From Corallococcus soli (GTDB taxonomy: Bacteria; Myxococcota; Myxococcia; Myxococcales; Myxococcaceae): a DNA stretch of 64,000 nucleotides. The position numbers and the translations under genes are program-made. Each line of letters begins with the position of its first letter. Position 1 is the first letter of the stretch. This document shows positions 1 to 7,947 of this stretch, one piece after another. The notes under the pieces were generated by a model, which saw only the letters and a program-made list of their open reading frames with translations, was not told the origin of the DNA and made no database searches. Location: contig NZ_JAAIYO010000017.1 in the NCBI RefSeq assembly GCF_014930455.1, forward strand, positions 1 to 64,000, in the 5' to 3' direction.

Positions 1-312
1 ACGGTAGAGCCAGCCCTGCCTCGTCCAGACGTAGGTGATGTCCGTCACCCAGGCGCCATCGGGCTGCACGGGTGAGAAGTTGCGCGCGAGCACGTTGGGA
101 GCCACCGGCTGGCGGTGACGTGAGTCGGCGGTGTGCACGGAGCGGCGCCTCCTGCGAGCGGCCAGGCCCTGCTGGCGCATGAGGCGCGCGACGCGCTTGC
201 GGCCGATGTGCCGGCCCCCGGCTCGCAGTTCCGCATGCACGCGGGGGCTGCCGAAGGTGCCGCGGCTCTTCTGATGCACGGCGGCCACGCAAGACGCTCA
301 ATTTCCTTTCTC
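1..312 (-). pseudogene. IS3-family transposase OrfB fragment
   Basis: Read on the minus strand, a frame open to the window edge carries the conserved OrfB sequence of IS3-family elements. It includes the stretch GRKRVARLMRQQGL, then SRHRQPVAPNVLARNF, then WVTDITYVWT, which is the region just before and at the first catalytic Asp of the DDE integrase core. A stop lies upstream in frame near 313 and there is no start codon, so the N-terminal part is lost. The rest of the gene would lie left of the window. It is one of three transposase pieces stacked in the first 600 bases. Confidence 0.8.
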
Positions 313-345
313 CTGCGGAGAAGCTAGAGCGCCGAACAGGTTAGG

Positions 346-530
346 TCACGCCGCGCGCTGGTAGCGAGCGGCGACCTCAAGGTTTTGGACGACCGCGAGT
401 CGCCTGAGGTCAAAGAGGTTGCGGCGCGTGCCGCGATAACGGGCCTTCGGGCCCTGGCGGTTGGCGAGATGTGCCAGGTGATGCTCGACACCGACACGCT
501 CGCGGAGTTGTGCGCGGCCCGCGCGCGACT
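346..530 (-). pseudogene. C-terminal fragment of a second transposase
   Basis: A minus-strand frame ending at a stop at 346-348 encodes about 50 residues, including ERVGVEHHLAHLANRQG, ARYRGTRRNLFDLRR and VVQNLE. This matches the style of the last part of DDE transposases of the IS5/IS1182 kind, where a Glu in the ERV..E region completes the active site. The exact family is a judgement from memory. The N-terminal four fifths are absent. The fragment sits between the OrfA and OrfB pieces of the IS3-type element, so it probably marks an insertion followed by deletion. Confidence 0.6.
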
Positions 531-592
531 GCAGACGCCTTGAACTCGGCGGTGAAGCTGCGACGCTTCCTCGACACATCTCGGGTGTCCAC
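527..592 (-). pseudogene. IS3-type OrfA N-terminal fragment
   Basis: An ATG at 592 starts a frame whose first 22 residues contain RKRRSFTAEFKASAV, the hallmark start of the IS3/IS911 OrfA helix-turn-helix protein. After that the frame loses similarity and enters the out-of-frame end of another transposase. Together with the OrfB piece at 1-312 it marks the two ends of one IS3-type element whose middle has been replaced. Confidence 0.6.
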
Positions 593-638
593 GGAACTTG
601 GGCAGACTCACCTGTTCCTCCTATGCGCCTGCGCACGC

Positions 639-714
639 TATAATAGCGAACGCTCAAATCAGCACTTCAACGGCGCCCCCTCGACTAACGTACCGCAGCA
701 GCGGGATAAGGAGA
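639..714 (+). promoter_or_regulatory. -10-like box and ribosome site of the ABC-3C operon
   Basis: A perfect TATAAT lies at 639-644, with no good TTGACA at the expected distance upstream. A clear AAGGAG ribosome site at 709-714 precedes the ATG at 721. Such AT-rich promoter sequence is rare elsewhere in this window and agrees with a foreign origin for the operon. Confidence 0.55.
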
Positions 715-720
715 CTACGG

Positions 721-903
721 ATGGAACACATCAAGGAAGTGGTCGCGTTTCTTATGGGACTGGGAACTGGTCTCAGCATCAACGTAGTCGTGAAGTTCTT
801 CAGATCGAGCAACTCAGGAGCGACGTCGACCACGCAGTCCAACAACAAGGTGGGCGGGAGCATGGCGGGTCGCGATATCAGCACCAACAAGCGCGACGAA
901 TGA
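721..903 (+). CDS. Small single-pass membrane protein with C-terminal homotypic motif
   Basis: This 60-residue protein is the first gene of the ABC-3C operon. Residues about 6-26 (AFLMGLGTGLSINVVVKFF region) form one hydrophobic segment, followed by a Ser/Thr/Asn-rich linker. The C-terminus carries NNKVGGSMAGRDIST, almost the same motif as GNKVEGNLAGRDVNI at the N-terminus of the next gene product. The stop overlaps the next ATG (ATGA), so translation is coupled. The start is fixed by a strong AAGGAG. I do not recognise the family. The layout (membrane anchor, linker, short shared motif) suggests a membrane effector recruited by its neighbour through like-with-like contact; this is inference. 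Confidence 0.75.
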   Translation: MEHIKEVVAFLMGLGTGLSINVVVKFFRSSNSGATSTTQSNNKVGGSMAGRDISTNKRDE

Positions 904-1481
904 GCGGCGACGAGTACGACGTCACTCAAAAGGGGAACAAAGTAGAAGGAAATCTCGCTGGAAGAGATGTCAACATAAGCACTACTCACAACTACTGCGG
1001 GCATGGAAGGCTGACTTCCATGCAGCGTCTAATCGCGCACTACCATGAGGAAATGAAGCAGAACTCTAGTTTCCGTCACTTCATCGAAACTCTTCAGCAT
1101 TACCTCGATTCAGTGGACGCAGACCAGAAGATCGTGGGGCTGGAGGCAAAGATGAAGCAGGGGGGGCGCGAGCAAGAAATCAACGAGGCCATGCGCCAAA
1201 AGGAACTCTTTGCCAAGAGACTCCAGAAACATCAATTCTCGGAAACAGCCCAAAAAATCTACGCTCTTGTACTCGGCCGGATTCACGTTGCATTTAAGGC
1301 TGAGATTCGGCCTTTGATTCTCGTAAACGCTCCGCACGAACAAGTCGATGCTGCCATAGTTAAAAATGTCCTCTCCCCTATTTTCGAGGAACTCGAAGCA
1401 AATCCGCTTGATGTAACGTTTCAGGAACTAGCAGGGATGCTGCATTTCCTTGTAGGCAATTGCCATATTCGGTGGGTCTAG
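900..1481 (+). CDS. ABC-3C system third component with CTD domain
   Basis: The protein has 193 residues. Residues about 9-25 carry the motif shared with the preceding membrane peptide. The rest is helical and charged, with a coiled-coil-like stretch around 70-110, and it ends in ELAGMLHFLVGNCHIRWV. The terminal CHIRW signature and the place next to a middle component and an SMC-like ATPase match the C-terminal (CTD) domains of ABC three-component conflict systems described by Krishnan and colleagues. In those systems the CTD protein usually carries the effector or couples to it. Here the effector slot holds only the short motif, which may tether the separate membrane peptide. The start overlaps the previous stop. 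Codon use is AT-richer than in later genes. Confidence 0.75.
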   Translation: MSGDEYDVTQKGNKVEGNLAGRDVNISTTHNYCGHGRLTSMQRLIAHYHEEMKQNSSFRHFIETLQHYLDSVDADQKIVGLEAKMKQGGREQEINEAMRQKELFAKRLQKHQFSETAQKIYALVLGRIHVAFKAEIRPLILVNAPHEQVDAAIVKNVLSPIFEELEANPLDVTFQELAGMLHFLVGNCHIRWV

Positions 1482-1990
1482 CTGTGCTGACTTATCACCC
1501 AGCATTTGACCAGCACCATGCAGCCTTCCGCCTCCTAAGACTTATTGCCGCCATAGCGCCACATGGCGTCGAGATGGATAAGCTTAGGATTCTCGATTTT
1601 TATCTACTCTTCCCACACCTGTTACCCGAAGCACGACTCCCACAAGTGCTCAAGGCGCGGGCGAGAAGGCTCGGAGAGGAAGCGAATCAATACTCGCTCC
1701 CCGCGATGCCTGAAGCAGTATTCAAACAAATGGCCCCCATCCAGGCGCAAGGCGTAAGGCTGCTGCTGTCTGTGGGGCTGGCGTCAGTAGAGCAAACAGA
1801 CGACACACGCGTGCGGCGCTCGGAAATGCCTATCCCTCCCGAGATTTCAGAGGCAATCTCAAAACGCAATTCAGAGCAAGTGTCTCTAATGGCCCTGCTA
1901 GCAAAGGACGTTGCATCAATGCCGCTCCGAGGGAAGAACGGGCTTAAAGATCGCTCCGGACTGATGGAGTTTAAATATGACGCGATTTGA
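1460..1990 (+). CDS. ABC-3C system middle component
   Basis: Up to 176 residues, with no signal peptide or membrane span. Early features are YHPAFDQHHAAFRLLRLI and RILDFYLLFP, which fit the small middle-component proteins of ABC-3C systems, likely a winged-helix-like adaptor bridging the ATPase and the CTD protein. The furthest start is a TTG at 1460 overlapping the previous gene; in-frame GTGs at 1472 and 1484 are equally possible, and the conserved part begins just after 1484. The stop at 1988-1990 overlaps the ATPase start by 14 bases. The subfamily number is not certain. Confidence 0.7.
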   Translation: MPYSVGLAVLTYHPAFDQHHAAFRLLRLIAAIAPHGVEMDKLRILDFYLLFPHLLPEARLPQVLKARARRLGEEANQYSLPAMPEAVFKQMAPIQAQGVRLLLSVGLASVEQTDDTRVRRSEMPIPPEISEAISKRNSEQVSLMALLAKDVASMPLRGKNGLKDRSGLMEFKYDAI

Positions 1991-3881
1991 CCCCTCTCTT
2001 CAGTTAAGACGCCTAGTCGTCACAAAGTCTGGCCATCACGTATACAACAAGTCCTTTCATTCGGGCGTAAACATCATCCGCGGAAAGAACAGCGTCGGGA
2101 AGAGTACTATCGCAGATATGATTTTTTACGCCCTTGGCGGCGAAGGAGTTACTTGGAAGGCCGAGGCGGCACTTTGTGACTATGTGACTGCGGAGGTGAG
2201 TATTAGCGGGAGCCCCGTTACTCTCCGGCGCGAAATCGGCTCTCAACAAAGGCCGATGTCGATTTTTTGGGGCAACTTCGAAGCTGCTGAAAGAAGTGCA
2301 TCTGGCTGGGATCTTTACCCATATGCTCATCGCTCCGGAAAAGAGAGTTTTTCGCAGGTATTGTTTCGCGCGCTAGGCATTCCCGAAGTGCGTGGGGAGC
2401 TTTCTTCACTTGTTACAATGCACCAACTTCTAAGGCTCATCTATGCGGATCAACGCACCGCGTATGATCGAATCTTCCGTCATGACGACTTCGACAAGAA
2501 AGTCGTGCGCGATGCGGTTGGGGCTCTTCTCTGTGGGTTCTATGATGAGAAGATTTACGATGCAGAGTTTCGACTCCGAAATCTTAGAGCGGAGCATGGC
2601 GAGGTAACCGCACGCCTTCAGCAACTCTACGAGATCCTAGGCGACTATTCGGCAGGGACGGGGTTGTTCGCAGATAATACTCAGCAGAAGGAGATTGAGC
2701 GCGCTCAACTCTACGCGGAATTCAATCGAAAGCGCTCAGAGGCAGTTCAGCCCGGTCAGTCGAGTGAATTGTCACGTCAAGTTGCAGAGGTCGAGGAGCA
2801 ACTGCGTGGAATCAACGAAGTCGTTCTTGACCTGCGTAACAAGCTTGAAGCCCTTGATTTAGAAATCTCAGACTCGAATCTCTTCATAAGTTCTCTACAG
2901 GGAAAAGTCGCGGCCCTGGATGACGCGGTTACAACCAGCAAGGTGCTGGGCGACATGTCGTTCGAGCACTGTCCAGAATGTCGACATGCTGTTGTTGCTC
3001 CATCCAATCCAAACGCTTGCTATCTTTGCAAGGAACTGCGCCCCGAACCAAGCGGACTATCTCCTCTACTGCGACTCCAACAGGAGATGATGCTGCAGTT
3101 GGGAGAGTCGGAGACACTCCAGTCTGAGCGCAAGAAACGCCGCGAGCGTTTTGCGCACAAACTTCCTCCCGCCGTATCGAAGCAGACAGCGTTGAGATTG
3201 GCTCGCGAGCGCCTCGCACTAAGCCCTGCCCCAGCCGCTGAAATCGCTGTCCAGGAACTATATCGACAAGTTGGTTATCTTGATCGCGAAATTGAAGAAT
3301 TGCAGCGCCGCTCGCAGTTAGCCGAGACGTTGAAACAACTAACAAACAGGCAGTCGGAACTCTCGTCAGAAATCACCAAGCTAGACGCCGACATGAAAAG
3401 GCGGCGGGAGCATCAAGCATCAAGAGAAGCTGACGCGGTGCGCGTCATCAGCGGAACAACTGCCGCCATCCTCGGGCAAGACCTAGATCGCGAAAAATCG
3501 TTTCATCAGGTGAGTTCCGCCTCCTTCGACTTTTCGGACAACTCGATTCGAATCAACGATCGAGCTAACTACTCCGCAAGCTCAATGGTGATTGCGAAGA
3601 ACGCTTTTCATCTCGCGCTACTGATATCCTCTACGCAGAAGGCCTTCTTCAGATATCCGCGATTTGCACTCTTCGACAACATTGAAGACAAGGGCATGGA
3701 ACAGGAACGCAGCAGGAACTTCCAAAGAATCATCGTCAAAATGAGCCAGCAGGCACAGGTCGAGCATCAAATCATCTTTACGACTTCGATGATCGCGCCG
3801 GAACTTGATGTCGAATCTTTGGTCGTTGGGGACTTCTACACAGAAGAGAAGAAGAGTCTTGAAATGCCGGCCGCGCAGTAA
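1977..3881 (+). CDS. ABC-3C system SMC/Rad50-like ATPase
   Basis: A 634-residue ABC ATPase. Walker A GKNSVGKST is at residues 36-44. Long coiled-coil arms flank a zinc-hook-like pair of CxxC motifs (CPEC about 332, CYLC about 348). Walker B RFALFDNIED is at about 562-571. The usual LSGGQ signature is replaced by a divergent YSASSMVIAKNAFHLAL, a common feature of conflict-type SMC-like ATPases. The overlap with the middle component and the CTD protein upstream identifies it as the engine of an ABC-3C system, probably sensing invading nucleic acid or DNA ends and releasing the effector. RecN, SbcC and Rad50 are unlikely: the context is wrong and the protein is short. Confidence 0.85.
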   Translation: MTRFDPSLQLRRLVVTKSGHHVYNKSFHSGVNIIRGKNSVGKSTIADMIFYALGGEGVTWKAEAALCDYVTAEVSISGSPVTLRREIGSQQRPMSIFWGNFEAAERSASGWDLYPYAHRSGKESFSQVLFRALGIPEVRGELSSLVTMHQLLRLIYADQRTAYDRIFRHDDFDKKVVRDAVGALLCGFYDEKIYDAEFRLRNLRAEHGEVTARLQQLYEILGDYSAGTGLFADNTQQKEIERAQLYAEFNRKRSEAVQPGQSSELSRQVAEVEEQLRGINEVVLDLRNKLEALDLEISDSNLFISSLQGKVAALDDAVTTSKVLGDMSFEHCPECRHAVVAPSNPNACYLCKELRPEPSGLSPLLRLQQEMMLQLGESETLQSERKKRRERFAHKLPPAVSKQTALRLARERLALSPAPAAEIAVQELYRQVGYLDREIEELQRRSQLAETLKQLTNRQSELSSEITKLDADMKRRREHQASREADAVRVISGTTAAILGQDLDREKSFHQVSSASFDFSDNSIRINDRANYSASSMVIAKNAFHLALLISSTQKAFFRYPRFALFDNIEDKGMEQERSRNFQRIIVKMSQQAQVEHQIIFTTSMIAPELDVESLVVGDFYTEEKKSLEMPAAQ

Positions 3882-3938
3882 GTACGCGCGGTTTTCTCCG
3901 GCTTGGCGCGCTGCCTGCGCGTCACCCGCCATCGGTAG

Positions 3939-4022
3939 CCGTCCGGCCAACGACGTGCTGTGAGGGATTGCCGGGGTAGCTGCAGCGGCGGACGCTGCGT
4001 AACCGTCCGGCCAACGACGTGC
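3939..4022 (+). repeat. Two 20-bp direct repeats downstream of the ABC-3C operon
   Basis: The identical 20-mer CCGTCCGGCCAACGACGTGC occurs at 3939-3958 and 4003-4022, with starts 64 bases apart. The surrounding 3882-4086 region holds no gene. The repeats sit exactly where base composition returns to the high GC of the host, so they may mark the right end of the acquired island, or be a small regulatory or repair repeat. Confidence 0.7.
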
Positions 4023-4086
4023 GGCGGGCCATTGGCGGTCTGCCCGTTTTCCACACTTCCCATCCGAAAAGGCCAGTGCGGCCGCG

Positions 4087-4455
4087 TCAGTCCAGATCCT
4101 CCAGCGCCAGCTCCGCTTGCTCACGGTAGAGGGGCACCACTTCCACGGCGAGCAGGTCCTCCAGCAGCTTCCTCGCCCCAGCCTTGTTGCCTGCCAGCCG
4201 GAGTCTCCTGGCCGCCGGCAAGGTGAGCATCATCCGCTGGGATCCGGTGCGAATGCGCACGCGGACTTCGCCGAGCAGCGCGGTGGCGGCCTCCACGTCT
4301 TGAATGGCGGAGTGGGCAGCGGCCTCTGGAATTGCCACCTGTTGGGCCGTGCGCAGGAGCAACTCGCGGACGTCTGGTGTGAGCGTCAACGCCTCGCCTG
4401 CCTCAACGCGGGCGAAGAGCGCTCGCACGTCGTCCCAGTCGGTGTCCTCGGACAT
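4087..4455 (-). CDS. DUSAM domain protein (copy 1)
   Basis: A soluble 122-residue protein starting MSEDTDWDDVRALFARVEAG and ending PLYREQAELALEDLD. This is the DUSAM domain, a family known essentially only from myxobacteria and of unknown function. The start at 4455 was chosen because it lies two bases after the stop of the upstream Cys-rich gene, exactly as in the second copy at 7577-7945. The pair is therefore translationally coupled. By analogy with toxin/immunity gene order, DUSAM could be the protective or regulatory partner of the secreted protein; this is inference. Confidence 0.8.
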   Translation of the reverse strand: MSEDTDWDDVRALFARVEAGEALTLTPDVRELLLRTAQQVAIPEAAAHSAIQDVEAATALLGEVRVRIRTGSQRMMLTLPAARRLRLAGNKAGARKLLEDLLAVEVVPLYREQAELALEDLD

Positions 4456-4457
4456 GC

Positions 4458-4874
4458 TCAGTTGCCCTTCTTTGGCCGTCGGCATTTGTTCGCCGGCCAT
4501 TCTTTTTGCCCCTGGCAGGAGCGGAAGCAGTCATGGCAGGAACCGAGCCATTTTTCCTCCTGACACAGCACGTATGTGTCGATGCAGGCCTGCTTCCAAT
4601 CTGGCATGTCGTCCTCGGCCAGGTCCGATGCCGCTTTTAGCGCGCGCAGGAGCCCGGCTGCCTCGAATTTCGTGAGGCCACAGCGCTCCGGTGAGCCCGG
4701 GTGCGTCTTCACGCAGCAGCTCACCGTGGAGTCCCTGGGGGTGCACTGCGCCTGCGCCAGGGACGCCGGAGCGCGGCCGGTTTGGGCGTGCGCTGTCCCG
4801 CTACGTCCCGCTGCCGCCAGGACGAGGCCGAGGACCACCAGCAGGCCCCATGAACGGATTCTCAACCTGTTCAT
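4458..4874 (-). CDS. Secreted Cys-rich protein paired with DUSAM (copy 1)
   Basis: A 138-residue protein. Residues 1-30 form a Sec signal peptide with a likely cut after AHA. The mature part has eleven cysteines in a fixed pattern: STVSCCVKTHP, RCG, WKQACIDTYVLC, then GSCHDCFRSCQGQ and WP..KC. The spacing recalls the Cys-rich ends of myxobacterial Sit-type exchanged toxins, but I cannot prove homology. Longer in-frame starts exist (to 5009), but the MNR start is conserved in the paralog at 7948-8367. Expected location is the periplasm or outside the cell. Confidence 0.7.
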   Translation of the reverse strand: MNRLRIRSWGLLVVLGLVLAAAGRSGTAHAQTGRAPASLAQAQCTPRDSTVSCCVKTHPGSPERCGLTKFEAAGLLRALKAASDLAEDDMPDWKQACIDTYVLCQEEKWLGSCHDCFRSCQGQKEWPANKCRRPKKGN

Positions 4875-5093
4875 GCATGACATTTTATCCGGCTTCGTGC
4901 GGGCGGCGCATCCTTCTTGAGAGGGAGGCCCGGGCCGCACATGCAGGCCGGCCCCAAGGGCGACTCCTACGACGAGAAGAAGCAGAGGCGGTAGCGGCGC
5001 AGTGGGCATGCGCCGACGTGAGTCCTGGGAAATCGGTCAGGTCATCCCCCGAGCAGATCATGCTGCGAGGAATGGCCCGAGCACGCCCCGCAG

Positions 5094-6032
5094 TCAGGTC
5101 CGGGCCTGCCAGGTCAGCCACTCCCCTGGACGCGCCAACTCCACGTTCACCTTCCGCTTGCGCGCAGAGGCCAGGAGCAGCGCTTCCGCGTCTGGAACCT
5201 CCTGGTAGTCATCAGAGGCGGCGACGCCATAGTGGATGGGTACGAGCAGACGTGCTCCCAACACCACGGCTGCGGCCACCGCCTGCTCGGGCGTCAGGAC
5301 GGCATGCACGTCGCTCACGGGCTTCCGCCAGCCGAAGCGCGCCCCATTGATGGGCAGAAATGCCGCATCGAAGGGGCCGAACTGACGCCCGATGCGCCAC
5401 CAGGACCCGTGCCATAGCGTGTCGCCGCAGTGGATGACGCGACGGCCTCCGCCAGAGACGATCCACGAAACCTGGGGATCCCCATAGCCGTCCGCCGCAG
5501 GGACGGCGGTGGCGGTGAAGTCATTGAGCAGGATGGGTTCGTAGAGCGGAGCGGGCCGCACACGGAAGCCCAACGCGGCGGCTGCCACGGCCATGTCCGG
5601 GGCGCACACCAGCGTCCCGGTGTCCCCTAACGCCTGACGGACGGCCACCGGGTCGAAGTGGTCGGGATGGCGATGCGTCACCAGGACGAAGCGGCTCCCG
5701 CTCTTCACGTCCATCGGGACGAGCGGGTCCTTCAGCGCGGCCCCCCACACGGTGGGGTCGATCAACGGGTCCAGGAAGAGCGTGTCCTGTCCGAGTCGCA
5801 GCCGCACTCCGGCCCAGGCCAGCCGCTGGGCACGAAGCGCGGCGCTGTCGACAGGCTTCGTCGCGCGGCTCGTGCCAGGGGGGAGCAGGACCGCACCCGC
5901 CGAGAGCGCAGCCGCCGCACGCAGGAAGTCCCGGCGGCCCGCCCGCGAGGGCCGAGCCAATGTGTCCCGGCTCTCGGTGTTCGAGGATCCCATCAGGAAT
6001 GGGGAAGGGGAGGTCAGTGCGTCCTGGCTCAT
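5094..6032 (-). CDS. Tat-exported metallo-beta-lactamase fold hydrolase
   Basis: A 312-residue protein. Residues 33-38 (RRDFLR) followed by a hydrophobic Ala-rich stretch form a Tat signal. The metal site motif HRHPDH is at 120-125, with a further HCGDT and a late IHYG that complete an MBL-fold metal centre. The pattern is that of UlaG-like lactonases or hydrolases; the substrate is unknown. Its start ATG overlaps the stop of the cupin gene (ATGA), so the two form an operon. The divergent LysR gene at 6505 is the likely regulator. Confidence 0.85.
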   Translation of the reverse strand: MSQDALTSPSPFLMGSSNTESRDTLARPSRAGRRDFLRAAAALSAGAVLLPPGTSRATKPVDSAALRAQRLAWAGVRLRLGQDTLFLDPLIDPTVWGAALKDPLVPMDVKSGSRFVLVTHRHPDHFDPVAVRQALGDTGTLVCAPDMAVAAAALGFRVRPAPLYEPILLNDFTATAVPAADGYGDPQVSWIVSGGGRRVIHCGDTLWHGSWWRIGRQFGPFDAAFLPINGARFGWRKPVSDVHAVLTPEQAVAAAVVLGARLLVPIHYGVAASDDYQEVPDAEALLLASARKRKVNVELARPGEWLTWQART

Positions 6033-6394
6033 CGAGCCTCCGGAGGGACCACGAGATTGATGCCGAAGAGGCGCACGCCAGTCTCGGTCCTCGGCTGATG
6101 GCGGCTCGCCGGCGGGAAGAACAGATACGAGCCTGGTCCCAGGCGCTGCTCCCCCTCGATGAGCTCACCGCTCATCACGAGGACCTCCTCGCCGGTGTCG
6201 TGGACGTCCACATGGGGCCACTGGCTCCCGGGAGCCATGTCCACGACCCAGACCTTCACGTCACGCGTACTCGGCAAGTCCCTCCGAAGGCAGCCGGGGC
6301 CGACGACGACCGGCTCAACGTCATCGATTCGCACCGACGACCATGGGGGGACGACGGGGCGCTGCGTCCTCGGGAAGCTGTCTGTAGGGGGCAT
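6029..6394 (-). CDS. Small cupin-domain protein
   Basis: A 121-residue single-domain cupin. The first cupin motif is visible as PGSQWPHVDVHDTGEEVLV, and the second as LGPGSYLFFPPASRHQP, with His and Glu positions suited to one metal ion. The ATG at 6394 is preferred over a weak start at 6424 because an AGGAG lies upstream of it. It is the first gene of a two-gene operon with the MBL-fold hydrolase, and transcription diverges from the LysR gene. Likely a small dioxygenase, isomerase or ligand-binding protein; the substrate is not visible. Confidence 0.75.
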   Translation of the reverse strand: MPPTDSFPRTQRPVVPPWSSVRIDDVEPVVVGPGCLRRDLPSTRDVKVWVVDMAPGSQWPHVDVHDTGEEVLVMSGELIEGEQRLGPGSYLFFPPASRHQPRTETGVRLFGINLVVPPEAR

Positions 6395-6504
6395 CCGTCC
6401 GCGCTCCTGGCATTGGGGCGCCAACGTTACGGAGGAGCATGCAATGAGCGCAGCGAAACGATTTCGCCATGATGCTGAATCTGGTTCATGTGAAGCTGTC
6501 CGAC

Positions 6505-7461
6505 ATGCTCGAACTCCGTCACTTCAAGCTGATTGCCGCGGTCGCCGACACGGGAAGCCTGGCTGCGGCGAGCCGGCAGCTTCACCTCACGTCCTCGGCG
6601 CTGAGCCACCAACTGCGCGACGCCGAGGAGCGCCTGGGCGTGCAGCTCTTCCAGCGCCGCCAGCGACGCCTGCTCTTGACCGGCTCGGGAGAGAAGCTGC
6701 TCCTCTCCGCTCGGCGGGTCCTGAACGAGGTGGCCCAGGCCGAGGCGGTCTGCCGTGCGCACCCGCAGGACGACCTGCTCCGGCTCAGCACGGGCTGCTA
6801 CACGGTGTATGGCTGGCTGCCGCCCATCCTGGGGCGGTGGCAGGCCGAGCACCCACGCGTCGAGCTGCGCATCGTCCTGGAGGCCACGCGTCAGCCTCTG
6901 GGGGCGCTGCTGAATGGCGAGCTGGATCTCGCCTTGACCCCGGACGTCCCGAAGCAGGCCCGCCTGGCACAGACCACGCTCTTCGAGGACGAACTCCTGC
7001 TGGTGGTCCCTACGGACCATGCGCTGGCGCGGCGGGGGCATGTCACGGCGCAGGACCTGGTGCAGGAGCACCTGCTCACCTACGCCGCGCCCCGGGAGCA
7101 GCTCGATGTCTTCACGCGCGTGCTCTGGCCCGCGGGCATCGAGCCGCACCGGGTCTCTCCCGTGCCCCTCACCGAGGCGCTGATCGAGCTGGTGCGCGGC
7201 GGTATCGGCGTGACGGCACTGCCCGAATGGATGCTGCCGACCCAGCGCCACGGGCTGCAGACCGTCCGGCTCACCCCTCGGGGAATCCGACGCCGCTGGA
7301 GCGCGGTCACCCGCGCATCCCGCCAGCACCCCGCCCCGCTGACCCACTTCATCCAGCTCCTCCGCGAACGCTTCGCCCTCCACGGCAAGGTAGGGCCACG
7401 GGCTTTCTCACGGCCAGGAGTGCCGCCGCGCATGGGTGGAGCTCCGCGCGCCTCGCCTTGA
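6505..7461 (+). CDS. LysR-family transcription regulator
   Basis: About 318 residues. The N-terminal winged helix-turn-helix reads ELRHFKLIAAVADTGSLAAA with SALSHQLRDAEERLG, followed by a two-lobed effector domain (about 90-290). A Pro/Arg-rich tail of about 30 residues looks like an extension. The start at 6505 fits the family length; an in-frame ATG at 6469 is possible, and neither has a strong ribosome site. Divergent orientation to the cupin-MBL operon is the standard LysR layout, so it probably activates that operon from the 110-base intergenic region. Within the effector domain it is nearest in style to MetR-like members. Confidence 0.85.
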   Translation: MLELRHFKLIAAVADTGSLAAASRQLHLTSSALSHQLRDAEERLGVQLFQRRQRRLLLTGSGEKLLLSARRVLNEVAQAEAVCRAHPQDDLLRLSTGCYTVYGWLPPILGRWQAEHPRVELRIVLEATRQPLGALLNGELDLALTPDVPKQARLAQTTLFEDELLLVVPTDHALARRGHVTAQDLVQEHLLTYAAPREQLDVFTRVLWPAGIEPHRVSPVPLTEALIELVRGGIGVTALPEWMLPTQRHGLQTVRLTPRGIRRRWSAVTRASRQHPAPLTHFIQLLRERFALHGKVGPRAFSRPGVPPRMGGAPRASP

Positions 7462-7576
7462 GACTGGCAGCGGTGCTCCGTCGCACGGAACGGCAGGGGC
7501 AACTCCACGGTTCCCAGGCTTCGGTGGTCTGCCCAATCGTCCGCACTCCCCATCCGACAAGGCCGGCGCAGCCACG

Positions 7577-7945
7577 TCAGTCCAGGTCCTCCAGCGCCAG
7601 TTCCGCCTGCTCGCGGTAGAGCGGCACCTTTTCCTCGGCGAGCAGGTCCTCCAGCAGCTTCCGTGCTCCGGAAGTGTCTCCTGCGCGCGCTAGGTCTCGT
7701 GCCCTCCTCTCCGTGAGCGACAGCCGTCTGGAACCGTCTCGGATGCGAGCCCGGGCCTCACGCAACAGAGCGGTGGCGGCACCTACTTCCTTCACAGCCG
7801 TCTGTGCGTCGGGTGTTGGTATCCCCACCTCGTGAGCTGTGCGCAGCAGCAGTTCTTGCTCCTCCGAGGTGAGCGTCAACGTCTCGCCTGCCTCCACCCG
7901 CGCTGCCAGCGCTCTCACCGGATCCCAGTCAATGTCCTCGGACAT
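7577..7945 (-). CDS. DUSAM domain protein (copy 2)
   Basis: A 122-residue paralog of the protein at 4087-4455, with the same start (MSEDIDWDPVRALAARVEAG) and the same ending PLYREQAELALEDLD. The nucleotide similarity runs about 30 bases past the stop codon, which shows a segmental duplication and not just protein homology. It is coupled to the upstream Cys-rich gene with a two-base gap. Confidence 0.8.
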   Translation of the reverse strand: MSEDIDWDPVRALAARVEAGETLTLTSEEQELLLRTAHEVGIPTPDAQTAVKEVGAATALLREARARIRDGSRRLSLTERRARDLARAGDTSGARKLLEDLLAEEKVPLYREQAELALEDLD

Positions 7946-7947
7946 GC

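Noticed and set aside
1977..3881. Stand-alone RecN/SbcC/Rad50 repair gene
   Set aside because: It is in an overlapping operon with a middle component and a CTD protein, and its signature motif is divergent, so the ABC-3C reading fits better.
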